A DNA stretch of 64,000 nucleotides from Flavobacteriales bacterium. GTDB lineage: Bacteria > Bacteroidota > Bacteroidia > Flavobacteriales_D > Crocinitomicaceae. The notes below the pieces were generated by a model. It saw only the letters and a list, made by a program, of their open reading frames with translations. It did no database searches and was not told the origin of the DNA. Positions 54,967 through 64,000 of the stretch are shown here, piece by piece. The DNA is taken from NCBI GenBank assembly GCA_947462255.1, contig CANHOA010000002.1, positions 1 through 64,000 on the forward strand, given 5' to 3'. Each line of letters begins with the position of its first letter. Within the stretch, counting starts at the first letter, position 1. The position numbers and the translations under genes were made by a program.

Positions 54967-55872
54967 TTGTCAAGTTGGAATCGCTACATTAAAGAATTTG
55001 TATCATACTTAAAAATCGAAAAAGGATTAGCAGAAAATTCGATTTTCGCCTACCAAAACGATGTGGCTAAATTACATGATTTTAGTGTTCCAATAGATAA
55101 AAATGCCGAACAAATTTCCTACAACGATTTAAAATTATTCATTGCTGCACTTTATGATTTGGGATTGAGTGCGCGTACACAAGCACGAATTATTTCAGGA
55201 ATCAAGCAATTTTATGGCTATCTGCTCTTAGAAAACTACATCACCGTTGACCCAAGCGAATTATTAGACCAACCAAAAATTGGAAGAAAACTTCCTGAGG
55301 TACTCACTATTGAAGAGATTGATCGACTAATTGATGCCCTAGACATGAGTAAAAACGAATCCCATCGCAACAAGGCAATTATTGAAACCTTGTATAGTTG
55401 CGGACTACGTGTTTCAGAATTAGTGAACCTTCGCTTTTCCGATCTATTCTTTGAAGAAGGATTCATTCGTGTAATTGGTAAAGGAAATAAAGAACGATTA
55501 GTACCTGTTTCAGCAAGTGTTGAAAAAGAAATATCAATTTACAATGACCATATTCGTCGGCATCAAAACATTAAAAAAGGGGATGAAAATGTCGTTTTTC
55601 TAAATCGGAGAGGGGGAAAACTGACCCGTGTTATGATTTTTACCATCATCAAAGATTTAGCTGAACGAATTAGTCTTCAAAAGACAATATCTCCACATAC
55701 CTTTAGACATTCCTTTGCTACCCATTTATTAGAAGGAGGAGCTAATCTTAGAGCAATACAAGAAATGCTTGGCCACGAATCGATTACAACCACTGAAATT
55801 TACACCCACTTAGATCAACGCTATTTAAAAGAAGCGATACTTTCTTTTCATCCAAGAAATGCAGTAAATTAA
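54967..55872 (+). CDS. xerD: tyrosine recombinase XerD-like
   Basis: 301-residue site-specific recombinase for chromosome dimer resolution. N-terminal SAM-like domain (YIKEFVSYLKIEKGLAENSIFAY). Catalytic residues: Arg in SCGLRVSEL, Lys in GKGNKER, HTFRHSFATHLL (HxxR), LGHESITTT (His) and EIYTHL (Tyr). The start is a TTG, and no better in-frame start exists, as the conserved N-terminus begins right there. Overlaps the convergent E1 gene by 4 bp. Could be XerC or XerD; one recombinase may serve. Confidence 0.9.
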   Translation: MSSWNRYIKEFVSYLKIEKGLAENSIFAYQNDVAKLHDFSVPIDKNAEQISYNDLKLFIAALYDLGLSARTQARIISGIKQFYGYLLLENYITVDPSELLDQPKIGRKLPEVLTIEEIDRLIDALDMSKNESHRNKAIIETLYSCGLRVSELVNLRFSDLFFEEGFIRVIGKGNKERLVPVSASVEKEISIYNDHIRRHQNIKKGDENVVFLNRRGGKLTRVMIFTIIKDLAERISLQKTISPHTFRHSFATHLLEGGANLRAIQEMLGHESITTTEIYTHLDQRYLKEAILSFHPRNAVN

Positions 55873-57860
55873 TACGCCAAAATAGCTTCAATCGCTTTAA
55901 GAAAACGTTCTTGAGGCAAGAATTGCTTTTCGAGATCTGCCGCAAATGGAACTGGTGTATCCATAGAACCAACTCTACTGACAGGCGCATCTAAAAACTC
56001 GAAACAATTTTCCATAATCAGCGCTGAAATTTCGCCTCCAATTCCACCCATCAAGCAATCCTCGTGTAAAACGATCACCCTACCCGTTTTCTTGGCTGCC
56101 TTATAAATAGTTTCAGTATCCAAGGGTAACAAAGTTCTTAAATCAACAATTTCAGCCGACTTTCCCGGAAAAGATTCCATGGCCTCTAGCGCCCAATTAA
56201 CTCCTGCACCGTAGCTTATTATCGTTACATCCTTCCCTTCATTCACCACATTTGCCTTTCCGATTTCTAGTGTATAATAATCCGTTGGAACATTTCCTTT
56301 TACGCTTCGATAGAGCATTTTATGTTCAAAAAACAAGACAGGATTTGGATCTTCAATCGCGGCATTTAATAATCCTTTTGCATCAAAGGGATTAGATGGA
56401 TAAACAATTTTTAATCCAGGAGTATGAAAAAACCACGCTTCGTTGCTTTGAGAATGAAAAGGACCTGCAGCTGCCCCTGCTCCAGTTGGCATTCGAACCA
56501 CAACATCAGCATTTTGTCCCCACCTCCAATGAATCTTTGCTAGATTATTAATGATTTGATTGAATCCACAAGTTACGAAATCAGCAAATTGCATTTCAAC
56601 AACAGCTTTCATTCCAGCGATTGACAAACCAAGTCCAGCTCCTAAAATAGCTGATTCGCACAAGGGTGTATTTCGAATTCGTTCCTTTCCAAATTCATCT
56701 ACAAAACCCTCCGTAACTTTAAAGGCACCACCATATTCAGCAATGTCTTGCCCCATAATAATTAATGAGGGAAAACGCTCTAAGGATTGCCTTAGACCAT
56801 TTTGTATTGCATCAATAAACCTAATTTCTTCTGTCGTTTCGTTGGCATTCGTTGGTGTAAAAAGATGTGGGGCATATACATCCGTTAACTCGTTAGCGAC
56901 ATTAGGGATAATATCGCTCTGATCATTTGCATGGTCGAAAGCGACTTGAATATCATTTTTAATTTGACTTTTCAATGATTCATCATGCTCATCCGTCAAA
57001 ATTCCTTTTGATTTCAGAAATACTTCAAAATTAACAACCGGGTCACGTTTTTCCCATTCGTCTTGAAGTCCATCGGGATAATACTTTGTTCCAGATGCTT
57101 CTTCATGTCCACGCATTCTAAACGTCATTAATTCCAATAGAACCGGTTTCGGGTCTACCCTGATTTCCTCATTAATCGAACGGACAGCGCGGATAACATC
57201 CAATATATTATTTCCATCGACTTGAATAGATTTCATTCCATAGCCAATGCCTTTATCGATAAATTGCTTGCATCTAAATTGCTCACTAGAGGGAGTAGAT
57301 AAACCCCAGGCATTGTTTTCTACACAGAAAATAACAGGGAGATCCCAAACAGAAGCGACATTCAAGGCCTCATGAAAATCTCCTTCCGATGCACCACCAT
57401 CGCCAGTAAAAACCAAGGTCGATTTCTTTTCTCCTCGAATTTTATGTGCGAGTGCTATCCCATCTGCGATGCCTAATTGAGGTCCTAAATGAGAAATCAT
57501 TCCAACAATCTTGTATTCTTGAGTTCCAAAATGAAAAGATCGATCTCTTCCCTTAGTGAATCCGTCAGCCTTTCCTTGAAATTGAGCAAATAATCGTGTG
57601 AGAGGAATATCTCGTGTTGTGAAAACGCCCAAATTTCTATGCATGGGAAGAATATACTCGTCCGTATCCATCGCATAAGACGTACCAACAGAAATTCCTT
57701 CTTGCCCCCAACCAGAAAACCATTTTGAAATCTTCCCTTGACGAAGAAGAATTAGCATTTTTTCTTCAATCAATCTGGGAGTAATTAGTTTTTGATAAAT
57801 CGCTAGAAGCTCAGCGTTATCGAATCCAACGGCATCAAATTCTATGGTATATTCTTTCAA
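55869..57860 (-). CDS. 2-oxoisovalerate dehydrogenase E1, alpha and beta fused
   Basis: Thiamine-diphosphate E1 of a branched-chain 2-oxo acid dehydrogenase, 663 residues. Alpha part (~1-330): TPP motif GDGGASEGDFHEALN...ENN, plus GWGQEGISVG. Beta part (~340-663): GQDIAEYGGAFKVTEG, AEMQF-like VEMQFADF, FHSQSNEAWF and MPTGAGAAAGPFHS. The fusion is common in Bacteroidota. E2 and E3 are not nearby. With the HMG-lyase and the mutase, it fits Val/Leu/Ile breakdown. Confidence 0.92.
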   Translation of the reverse strand: MKEYTIEFDAVGFDNAELLAIYQKLITPRLIEEKMLILLRQGKISKWFSGWGQEGISVGTSYAMDTDEYILPMHRNLGVFTTRDIPLTRLFAQFQGKADGFTKGRDRSFHFGTQEYKIVGMISHLGPQLGIADGIALAHKIRGEKKSTLVFTGDGGASEGDFHEALNVASVWDLPVIFCVENNAWGLSTPSSEQFRCKQFIDKGIGYGMKSIQVDGNNILDVIRAVRSINEEIRVDPKPVLLELMTFRMRGHEEASGTKYYPDGLQDEWEKRDPVVNFEVFLKSKGILTDEHDESLKSQIKNDIQVAFDHANDQSDIIPNVANELTDVYAPHLFTPTNANETTEEIRFIDAIQNGLRQSLERFPSLIIMGQDIAEYGGAFKVTEGFVDEFGKERIRNTPLCESAILGAGLGLSIAGMKAVVEMQFADFVTCGFNQIINNLAKIHWRWGQNADVVVRMPTGAGAAAGPFHSQSNEAWFFHTPGLKIVYPSNPFDAKGLLNAAIEDPNPVLFFEHKMLYRSVKGNVPTDYYTLEIGKANVVNEGKDVTIISYGAGVNWALEAMESFPGKSAEIVDLRTLLPLDTETIYKAAKKTGRVIVLHEDCLMGGIGGEISALIMENCFEFLDAPVSRVGSMDTPVPFAADLEKQFLPQERFLKAIEAILAY

Positions 57861-57883
57861 GTTTTATCAAGATTAATCTAGCG

Positions 57884-57891
57884 CAAAATTA
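57884..57891 (-). promoter_or_regulatory. -7 box TAATTTTG for the E1 gene
   Basis: CAAAATTA on the plus strand, 23 nt before the start at 57860. Confidence 0.5.
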
Positions 57892-57952
57892 TCGAAAATA
57901 GTGCAATAAATTGATGGTATTGCCATAAATTTATTGATGAAAAAAGATGGGT

Positions 57953-57980
57953 AAAAAAAAAGCCCAATTACTTGGGCTTT
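57953..57980 (-). terminator. intrinsic terminator of gdhA
   Basis: On the minus strand AAAGCCCAA-GTAA-TTGGGCTTT followed by a run of T (the A-run at 57953-57961 on the plus strand). It sits 22 nt past the gdhA stop. Confidence 0.85.
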
Positions 57981-58001
57981 AGAATAATAAAACGAATATG
58001 A

Positions 58002-59357
58002 TTAAACCAAGCCTTGATCAATCATTGAATCAGCCACTTTCACAAAACCAGCGATATTAGCTCCCTTCACGTAATCAACAAAACCATCTGATTCCTTACC
58101 ATACTTTACACAAGCCTCGTGAATAGAAACCATGATGCCATGTAATTTTTGATCCACTTCTTCAGCAGTCCAAGACATACGCAAAGAATTTTGAGACATT
58201 TCCAACCCTGAAGTAGCTACTCCGCCAGCATTCGATGCCTTTCCTGGTGCAAAAAGAACCCTTGCTTTTAAAAATGCAGTTACTGCCTCAGGTGTTGTTG
58301 GCATATTAGCCCCTTCAGCAACACAAATAACACCATTGGCTATTAACTGAGCAGCTTCATCCGCATTCAATTCATTTTGAGTAGCACATGGTAATGCGAT
58401 ATCTGTTTTCACAGACCAAGGTCTTTTTCCCGCAGTGAATTTAGCAGACGGATAAGTTGATGCGTATTCAGAAATACGTCCACGCTTTACATTTTTCAAC
58501 TCCATAACATACGCTAATTTTTCAGCATCAATTCCATCTGCATCGTAAATAAAACCCTCTGAATCAGAGAGAGTTACTACTTTAGCGCCTAATTGGGTTG
58601 CTTTTTCGCATGCGTATTGAGCAACGTTACCCGAACCTGAAATGGAAACTACTTTTCCATTGAAAGAATCATTTTTTGTAGTAAGCATTTCTTTGGCAAA
58701 ATATACAGTACCGTAGCCGGTCGCTTCTGGTCGAATTAAAGATCCACCCCAATTTCTTGCTTTTCCGGTTAAAACGCCAGTAAACTCATTTCTAATTCTT
58801 TTATATTGACCGAACATATAACCAATTTCACGTCCTCCAACACCTATATCACCCGCTGGAACGTCTGTGTCAGGACCAATATGGCGAGACAATTCAGTCA
58901 TAAAAGACTGACAAAATTTCATTACCTCATTATCCGATTTTCCTTTAGGATCAAAATCAGAACCTCCTTTACCTCCACCCATCGGAAGAGTAGTAAGTGA
59001 ATTTTTGAAAATTTGTTCAAATCCTAAAAACTTTAATATGGATAGGTTTACGGATGGATGAAATCTTAATCCCCCTTTGTAAGGACCAATAGCTGAATTA
59101 AATTCAACTCGATAACCTCTATTTACCTGAACTTGGCCTGCATCATCCAACCATGTTACTCTAAATATAATGGTTCGTTCCGGTTCAACTATTCGCTCCA
59201 AAATTTTAAATATCTTATATTTTGGATGATTTTCAGCAAAAGGAATTACAGCTTCTGCCACCTCTTGAACCGCTTGCAGAAACTCTGCTTCATTGCCGTT
59301 TTTGGCTTTAACAGCCTCCATAAATGCATTGATTTCATTGTGATAATTGCTAGACAT
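58002..59357 (-). CDS. gdhA: glutamate dehydrogenase (NADP type)
   Basis: 451 residues. It links glutamate and 2-oxoglutarate plus ammonia. PMGGGKGGSDFDPKGKSDNEVMKFC contains the catalytic Lys, with VPAGDIGVGGREIG and SGSGNVAQYA for the coenzyme site. The length and the PMGGGKGG pattern fit the about 450-residue hexameric enzymes, generally NADP-dependent. A near match to the -7 box (TACATTTA) lies upstream. It ends in a clear terminator. Confidence 0.95.
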   Translation of the reverse strand: MSSNYHNEINAFMEAVKAKNGNEAEFLQAVQEVAEAVIPFAENHPKYKIFKILERIVEPERTIIFRVTWLDDAGQVQVNRGYRVEFNSAIGPYKGGLRFHPSVNLSILKFLGFEQIFKNSLTTLPMGGGKGGSDFDPKGKSDNEVMKFCQSFMTELSRHIGPDTDVPAGDIGVGGREIGYMFGQYKRIRNEFTGVLTGKARNWGGSLIRPEATGYGTVYFAKEMLTTKNDSFNGKVVSISGSGNVAQYACEKATQLGAKVVTLSDSEGFIYDADGIDAEKLAYVMELKNVKRGRISEYASTYPSAKFTAGKRPWSVKTDIALPCATQNELNADEAAQLIANGVICVAEGANMPTTPEAVTAFLKARVLFAPGKASNAGGVATSGLEMSQNSLRMSWTAEEVDQKLHGIMVSIHEACVKYGKESDGFVDYVKGANIAGFVKVADSMIDQGLV

Positions 59358-59577
59358 AAAGGATTATTTTTTAGTTTAAGCCGTAAATGTAGATAAGATT
59401 TTTTGTTTAAAAAGTATTTTTTATTCTTTTTAAATAGTGTCACAATTACACTAAGCGTAAATTTCTAAAAATATAATGATAACAAAAAGGAAACATACTA
59501 AAAAACAACCATTCGAAATATTAATTCGTATATTTACCTTGTTACTAGTTGTTTAATTCAGAATTGTAATCTATACC

Positions 59578-62421
59578 ATGATTCTTAAACCTATATTTTA
59601 TTTTGCCTTAATTGTTTTCTTTGGAACTTTTAGCTTCTGGTCACAGACTAATGTTGGTTGCCCCAATGCGAATTTCAGCATGGGCAACTTTTCGAATTGG
59701 GTCGGTTATACCGGTAGCTATAGCAATCCTGCCGCTTCGGTAGGCATAGTTGGAGGTAGACACACTATTATTTCTGCACCAGGAGTTGATCCCTTCTCTT
59801 GTGGAGGACTTCAAATGATTCCTCCCGGCAGTACTTCCTCAGCTAGACTTGGCAATTCCAATACAGGTGCCGAAGCTGAAAAACTTACCTATAATTTATT
59901 AGTGAGTCCGCAGAATGCGCTCTTCATATACAAATACGCAACTGTATTGGAAGACCCTGGTCACCCACCCAATGCCCAACCAGTTTTTGAGATGAGACTA
60001 CTCGATGCCGCTGGAAATCAAATCGGGGGGAATTGTGGCATATACACTGTTTACGCAGGGCAGGCAGGTCAAAACTTTCAAACGTGTGGTGGCGTTAAGT
60101 GGCTACCTTGGACTGTTGTAGGAATTAATTTGAGTGCTTTTATTGGGACCAATGTAACTATTGAGTTTACTACAAAGGACTGCGATTATTCTGGTCATTT
60201 TGGTTATGCTTATGTTGTAGCAGATTGTATGCCCTTAATTTTAGATTTGGATTATTGTTTTGGCGCGAATCAAATAAATATCTCTGGTCCGTCAGGATTT
60301 CAGAGTTATTCATGGAGTAACGGTCCAACTACCCAAAGCATTACCGTTCCTGCGGCCACTGCATTACCCAACTATACAGTTACCATGCAATCCTTTTCGA
60401 ATCAAGGAAATTGCACTGTATCCTTAACTGCAGCAGCGATACCGACTACTGTTCAAAATAACTTTACATATACTTCAGCTTGCCCATGGTCCCCTACTCA
60501 ATTTAACAGTACACCAACCATATTACCTACAAGCATCAACGGGATTGTTTTAGCTAACGGAGGCGCTGCCTCCTGGTTTTGGAATTTTGGAGACGGTTCC
60601 ACCCTGTCTGGCAACAACCCAGCAATTCATATGAATCCAACGCACCTTTACCAAAATCCTGGTACTTATGTTGTTACTCACATTGTATTTACACAAGCAG
60701 GATGTAGCGATACGATTTCTGACACATTAACTGTTCTGCCACCGCCTGTAATTAATTTTACATTTACTGATGAATGCGTATTTGACACCGTTCAATTTAC
60801 CAATCAAACCCAAGATGCCAATTTATCACAAGTTACCTACCAATGGATATTTGGAGATGGCTCCCTAAATGATAGCACCCTAAATACCCAGCACGATTAC
60901 CTTACCCCAGGTAACTATAATGTTTCGTTAATCGCTACCAACATAGGCGGCTGTTTAGATACTTTGATCCAATCCATTACCATATTTCCGCTACCCAATG
61001 TGTTCGCGGGCAATGACACCACCATTTGTCCCAATTTTAACATTCCTCTGAATGCAACTGGTGCACTTAGCTATGTTTGGGAAACTGGTACAAGTAACGG
61101 TTCGAACTATGTACCGCAGACTACTCAAACCATCACTGTACTTGGCACAGATGCCAACGGATGTAAGAACAGCGATTCGCTAATTGTGACCTTACACCCC
61201 GCTGCTATTGTTGACGCGGGACCTGACATCAGTGAATGCAATGGAACAGCTGTAACTATTTCTGGCAGCGGAGTCTCAAGTTATACTTGGAACAATGGTT
61301 TAGTGGACGGGCAAGCCTTCACTCCATCTACTGGGGTGGTGACCTACACGGTTACAGGAACCGATATCAACGGTTGCATAGATACTGATCAAATGATTCT
61401 AACCACGTGGGCAAATCCCATTGTGACTGCTGGATCGGATCAAAGTATTTGCGAAGGCTCACCCACAACGGTTAGCGGATCGGGGGCTGTAACCTATGCG
61501 TGGACACCTTTGGTACAAAATGCAACACCCTTTACCCCTATCACTAACGGTTTATATTCCGTTATTGGAACAGATCAAAATGGATGTATTGGCGCAGACG
61601 ACCTCAACTTAAGCATCGAGCCCGCAGCATACCCTTCTTTTTCGGCGCCGATTTTAGAGGGTTGTAATCCATTCACAGTTAACCTTACAAACACATCAAC
61701 AGGGACCCCTTACGCAAGCGCTATTTGGAACATGGGGAATGGTTCAATCATTAATTCATCAGGACCACTAACCTATACATACAACTCAGCAGGTTGCTTT
61801 GATGTTGAATTGACCCTGACCACAGCCTTAGGCTGTATTTGGGACACAACGATGATTAACTACTTTTGTGACTGGCCATTGCCGATCGCAGATTTTTACG
61901 CACTTCCTTCGACCTTAACTGATTTAGATAATACAAGTACTATGATTAATCAAAGTATTGGGGCTTCTAGCTACCTATGGGAATTTGGTGATGACTCAGG
62001 TATCTTTACAGAGGAGGAGCCTGTTCACGCCTTTCCGACCACCAATTCTGCTAATTACGTGGTGACCTTGATAGCTGTGACAGACTATGGTTGCACCGAT
62101 ACCACCACACGTATAGTAGTCCTTAACGAGACTCAAATTATATATGTCCCAAATGCTTTTACTCCCGATGGAAATGAATATAATCAAAATTGGCTACCTA
62201 TTATAACAGCCGATTTTGACCCTTATGAATATGATTGCTACATCTTTGATAGATGGGGTGAACTCATTTGGGAGAACCACAATCACCTTGCTGGCTGGGA
62301 TGGAAGACGTCTAAATGGACAAGCAATTGAGGACGGCGTTTATATTTGGAGAATTATATTAAAATCGCCTTATAAAGACGATAGAAAAGCGTACACAGGT
62401 CATGTAACATTATTGAGGTAA
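59578..62421 (+). CDS. giant secreted PKD protein with T9SS type B sorting domain
   Basis: 947 residues. Signal peptide (MILKPIFYFALIVFFGTFSFWSQ), an N-terminal Gly/Ser-rich beta domain, PKD domains (FWNFGDGSTLSG, YQWIFGDGS, and a late LWEFGDDSG), and three repeats of about 80 residues with AGNDTTICP, GPDISECNG and GSDQSICEG. The end is the gliding-motility-associated C-terminal domain: YVPNAFTPDGNEYNQNW, FDRWGELIWE, WDGR...DGVYIW. This is a T9SS type B cargo signal, so it is secreted or surface-attached, perhaps as an adhesin. Confidence 0.9.
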   Translation: MILKPIFYFALIVFFGTFSFWSQTNVGCPNANFSMGNFSNWVGYTGSYSNPAASVGIVGGRHTIISAPGVDPFSCGGLQMIPPGSTSSARLGNSNTGAEAEKLTYNLLVSPQNALFIYKYATVLEDPGHPPNAQPVFEMRLLDAAGNQIGGNCGIYTVYAGQAGQNFQTCGGVKWLPWTVVGINLSAFIGTNVTIEFTTKDCDYSGHFGYAYVVADCMPLILDLDYCFGANQINISGPSGFQSYSWSNGPTTQSITVPAATALPNYTVTMQSFSNQGNCTVSLTAAAIPTTVQNNFTYTSACPWSPTQFNSTPTILPTSINGIVLANGGAASWFWNFGDGSTLSGNNPAIHMNPTHLYQNPGTYVVTHIVFTQAGCSDTISDTLTVLPPPVINFTFTDECVFDTVQFTNQTQDANLSQVTYQWIFGDGSLNDSTLNTQHDYLTPGNYNVSLIATNIGGCLDTLIQSITIFPLPNVFAGNDTTICPNFNIPLNATGALSYVWETGTSNGSNYVPQTTQTITVLGTDANGCKNSDSLIVTLHPAAIVDAGPDISECNGTAVTISGSGVSSYTWNNGLVDGQAFTPSTGVVTYTVTGTDINGCIDTDQMILTTWANPIVTAGSDQSICEGSPTTVSGSGAVTYAWTPLVQNATPFTPITNGLYSVIGTDQNGCIGADDLNLSIEPAAYPSFSAPILEGCNPFTVNLTNTSTGTPYASAIWNMGNGSIINSSGPLTYTYNSAGCFDVELTLTTALGCIWDTTMINYFCDWPLPIADFYALPSTLTDLDNTSTMINQSIGASSYLWEFGDDSGIFTEEEPVHAFPTTNSANYVVTLIAVTDYGCTDTTTRIVVLNETQIIYVPNAFTPDGNEYNQNWLPIITADFDPYEYDCYIFDRWGELIWENHNHLAGWDGRRLNGQAIEDGVYIWRIILKSPYKDDRKAYTGHVTLLR

Positions 62422-62483
62422 GAATAATTTATTTTTATTTAACTTCTTCAGAAAATAAGGCAACCTTAGTGTTAGAAAATCGT

Positions 62484-62491
62484 TAAATTTG
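62484..62491 (+). promoter_or_regulatory. -7 box TAAATTTG for the next secreted protein
   Basis: Exact TAnnTTTG box 17 nt before the ATG at 62509. Confidence 0.5.
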
Positions 62492-62508
62492 TACTAAATA
62501 AGTAATCA

Positions 62509-64000
62509 ATGTACAAGATTTTATCAATAATATTATTTGTAAGCGTTCATTTTGCATCATTCGATGTTTATGGACAAGTACAATTATGCTTGGGCCAAGA
62601 CGCCAACGTTTGTCCAGGCCAAAGTGTAACCATCACCAACTGTAATAACGGAAATGTAGGAGCTACAGGCCCCTATCTTAATTCTCCTAGTCAAGTCAGT
62701 TTATCTGATGATTCTTGGTCTGGTGCTGTTAATATAGGTTTTCCATTTAGTTTTTACGGGCAAAACTACACCCAATGCGTAATTGGCTCTAATGGTCTTA
62801 TTTCTTTCAACTTAGCCAATGCAAATGGTTATTGCCCATGGAGTTTAGGTGGTGTTCCTCCTCTACCCAACGGAACCCTTACATCTGCTAGAAATTCAAT
62901 CATGTTAGCATACCAAGACCTTAATCCACCTTTAGGAGGTCAAATTCAGTATCAAACAATTGGTACTGCTCCGAATCGTCGCTTTGTGGTTTTATATAAA
63001 AATATTTTCATGTTTAGTTGTACGTCACAATGTAATTACATGGCCATCATTTTATACGAAACGACTAATATTGTTGAATTACATATTGGTAATAAGCCCA
63101 TTTGTAACGGATGGAATGGCGGCCTAGCCATTCAGGGATCTGAAAACAATCCAATGACATTGGCACACATAACCCCGGGAAGAAATGTCAGCATATGGGG
63201 CGCGAATCAAGACGGTAGACGTTTCACCCCTACTGCACCAAACAATACCGCAACCTATACTATGGCACAAATTCCATACGTAATGGTTTCGAGCCCAGGA
63301 ACTAATTTTATTTGGAACAATACCTTGGGACAAACTTTTCCCTACAACAATGGCGTTTTAAACGTGAATCCCGTTCCAAGTGGAACGACAGGATATTTCC
63401 TATCGGCATCAGCTTGTAATACTAGTATTGGATCCATTACCAATGATACCACTTGGCTATCAACTGGTGGAGGTTCGGTCAATGTCACGGTAACCAATGA
63501 TATTTGTTCTCAAGGAGTTGGAACAGCAACAGCCAATCCAGGCGCAGGTTCCCCTCCATATACATTCACATGGACACCCAATGTTGGAAATACGCAAACC
63601 ATAAGTGGTTTATCAGCCGGAACCTACAATGTTACCATGCAAGATGCCAACGGATGCCCTTATACAGGTAGTGCAGTCATTGGGGATAATCCAGCTGCTT
63701 ACAGTTCCTCGTCTACTTTAGTTTCTTGCCCTGGAGGAAATGATGGCACAGCGACTGCCGTCATGACACCCTCTGCAGCAGGTATTACCTATTCTTGGAG
63801 CAATGGTCAAACAACAGCCACTGCGACAGGTCTGACAGCTGGAACTTACACTTGTTTGATGAGTTCTCCATCTGGTTGCTCAGGTACCGTCAATGTAACT
63901 ATAACTGAAATTCCAGGCATGATTGTAACAGCAACAAACATCATTGATGCTAATTGTAATAGCATACCAAACGGAAGTGCTACCATTAATGTCATTCAAG
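62509..64000 (+). CDS. large secreted SprB-repeat protein, cut by the window end
   Basis: ATG at 62509 opens a frame with no stop to base 64000 (497 codons seen); the ORF track omits it because there is no stop. Signal peptide MYKILSIILFVSVHFASFDVYGQ. A domain with DSWSGAVNIGFPFSFYG follows, as found in Bacteroidota secreted proteins. Next are repeats of the SprB type: TWTPNVGNTQTISGLSAGTYNVTM and SWSNGQTTATATGLTAGTYTC, each with a paired NGC/SGC and C. Likely also a T9SS cargo; the C-terminus is beyond the window. Confidence 0.85.
   Translation, partial: MYKILSIILFVSVHFASFDVYGQVQLCLGQDANVCPGQSVTITNCNNGNVGATGPYLNSPSQVSLSDDSWSGAVNIGFPFSFYGQNYTQCVIGSNGLISFNLANANGYCPWSLGGVPPLPNGTLTSARNSIMLAYQDLNPPLGGQIQYQTIGTAPNRRFVVLYKNIFMFSCTSQCNYMAIILYETTNIVELHIGNKPICNGWNGGLAIQGSENNPMTLAHITPGRNVSIWGANQDGRRFTPTAPNNTATYTMAQIPYVMVSSPGTNFIWNNTLGQTFPYNNGVLNVNPVPSGTTGYFLSASACNTSIGSITNDTTWLSTGGGSVNVTVTNDICSQGVGTATANPGAGSPPYTFTWTPNVGNTQTISGLSAGTYNVTMQDANGCPYTGSAVIGDNPAAYSSSSTLVSCPGGNDGTATAVMTPSAAGITYSWSNGQTTATATGLTAGTYTCLMSSPSGCSGTVNVTITEIPGMIVTATNIIDANCNSIPNGSATINVIQ

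Overview
The window looks like ordinary chromosome of an AT-rich, Gram-negative member of the Bacteroidota, most likely order Flavobacteriales. The evidence is: gldB and gldC gliding/secretion genes; a type B type IX secretion (T9SS) sorting domain and SprB-like repeats in giant secreted proteins; a RibBA fusion; a fused alpha/beta E1 dehydrogenase; an aminoacyl-histidine dipeptidase; and repeated use of the Bacteroidota promoter box TAnnTTTG with no Shine-Dalgarno sequences. A family such as Crocinitomicaceae is a guess. I saw no tRNA, rRNA, CRISPR array, IS transposase or prophage.

Layout. 1-13 kb: two small conserved hypothetical genes, an ABC-F ATPase, a Rieske-like lipoprotein with a ferredoxin, nadE with an outer-membrane protein, the gldB-gldC-DUF2797-gtrA operon, a glycosyltransferase with a cysteine desulfurase, two barrel-like proteins, and an MBL-rhodanese sulfur-metabolism protein. 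13-16 kb: a repeat-rich stretch around an rhlE-type helicase and a DUF2805 gene that seems to need a -1 frameshift. 16-26 kb: fbaA-accD-MBL operon, a small unlisted ORF with a terminator, GH20 hexosaminidase, and the operon menB-pepD-ribBA-lolD. 26-35 kb: an unrecognised cysteine-cluster protein, a VWA protein, a histone-deacetylase-like enzyme, a TIGR02757 protein, pyrD with an HMG-CoA-lyase-like gene, and an ECF sigma factor. 35-45 kb: an outer-membrane pair, methylmalonyl-CoA mutase (two subunits), a second repeat island, DivIC and SpoIID-like genes. 45-64 kb: surE-lpxB operon, NlpC/P60-epimerase-glyA operon, a DUF2891 pair, a VWA protein, aroQ/xerD, the fused E1, gdhA, and two T9SS-type secreted giants, the last cut by the window end.

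Most genes are housekeeping. They cover cofactors (NAD, riboflavin, menaquinone), fatty-acid and pyrimidine synthesis, lipid A, branched-chain and propionate catabolism, and cell-surface secretion. Many sit in tight operons with overlapping start and stop codons.

The least explained content is in the gene-free intervals (13.24-14.05, 15.60-15.94, 27.51-27.94 and 42.92-43.78 kb). These carry a dispersed family of structured repeats. Three copies of a 60-nt core hairpin keep their pairing while the stem sequence changes. Separate AT-rich tail hairpins, a 115-bp repeat (R1) present three times, a 138-bp nested inverted repeat and a 47-bp tandem repeat are also present. This is the best candidate for an undescribed system, although similar intergenic repeats may already be known in this phylum.
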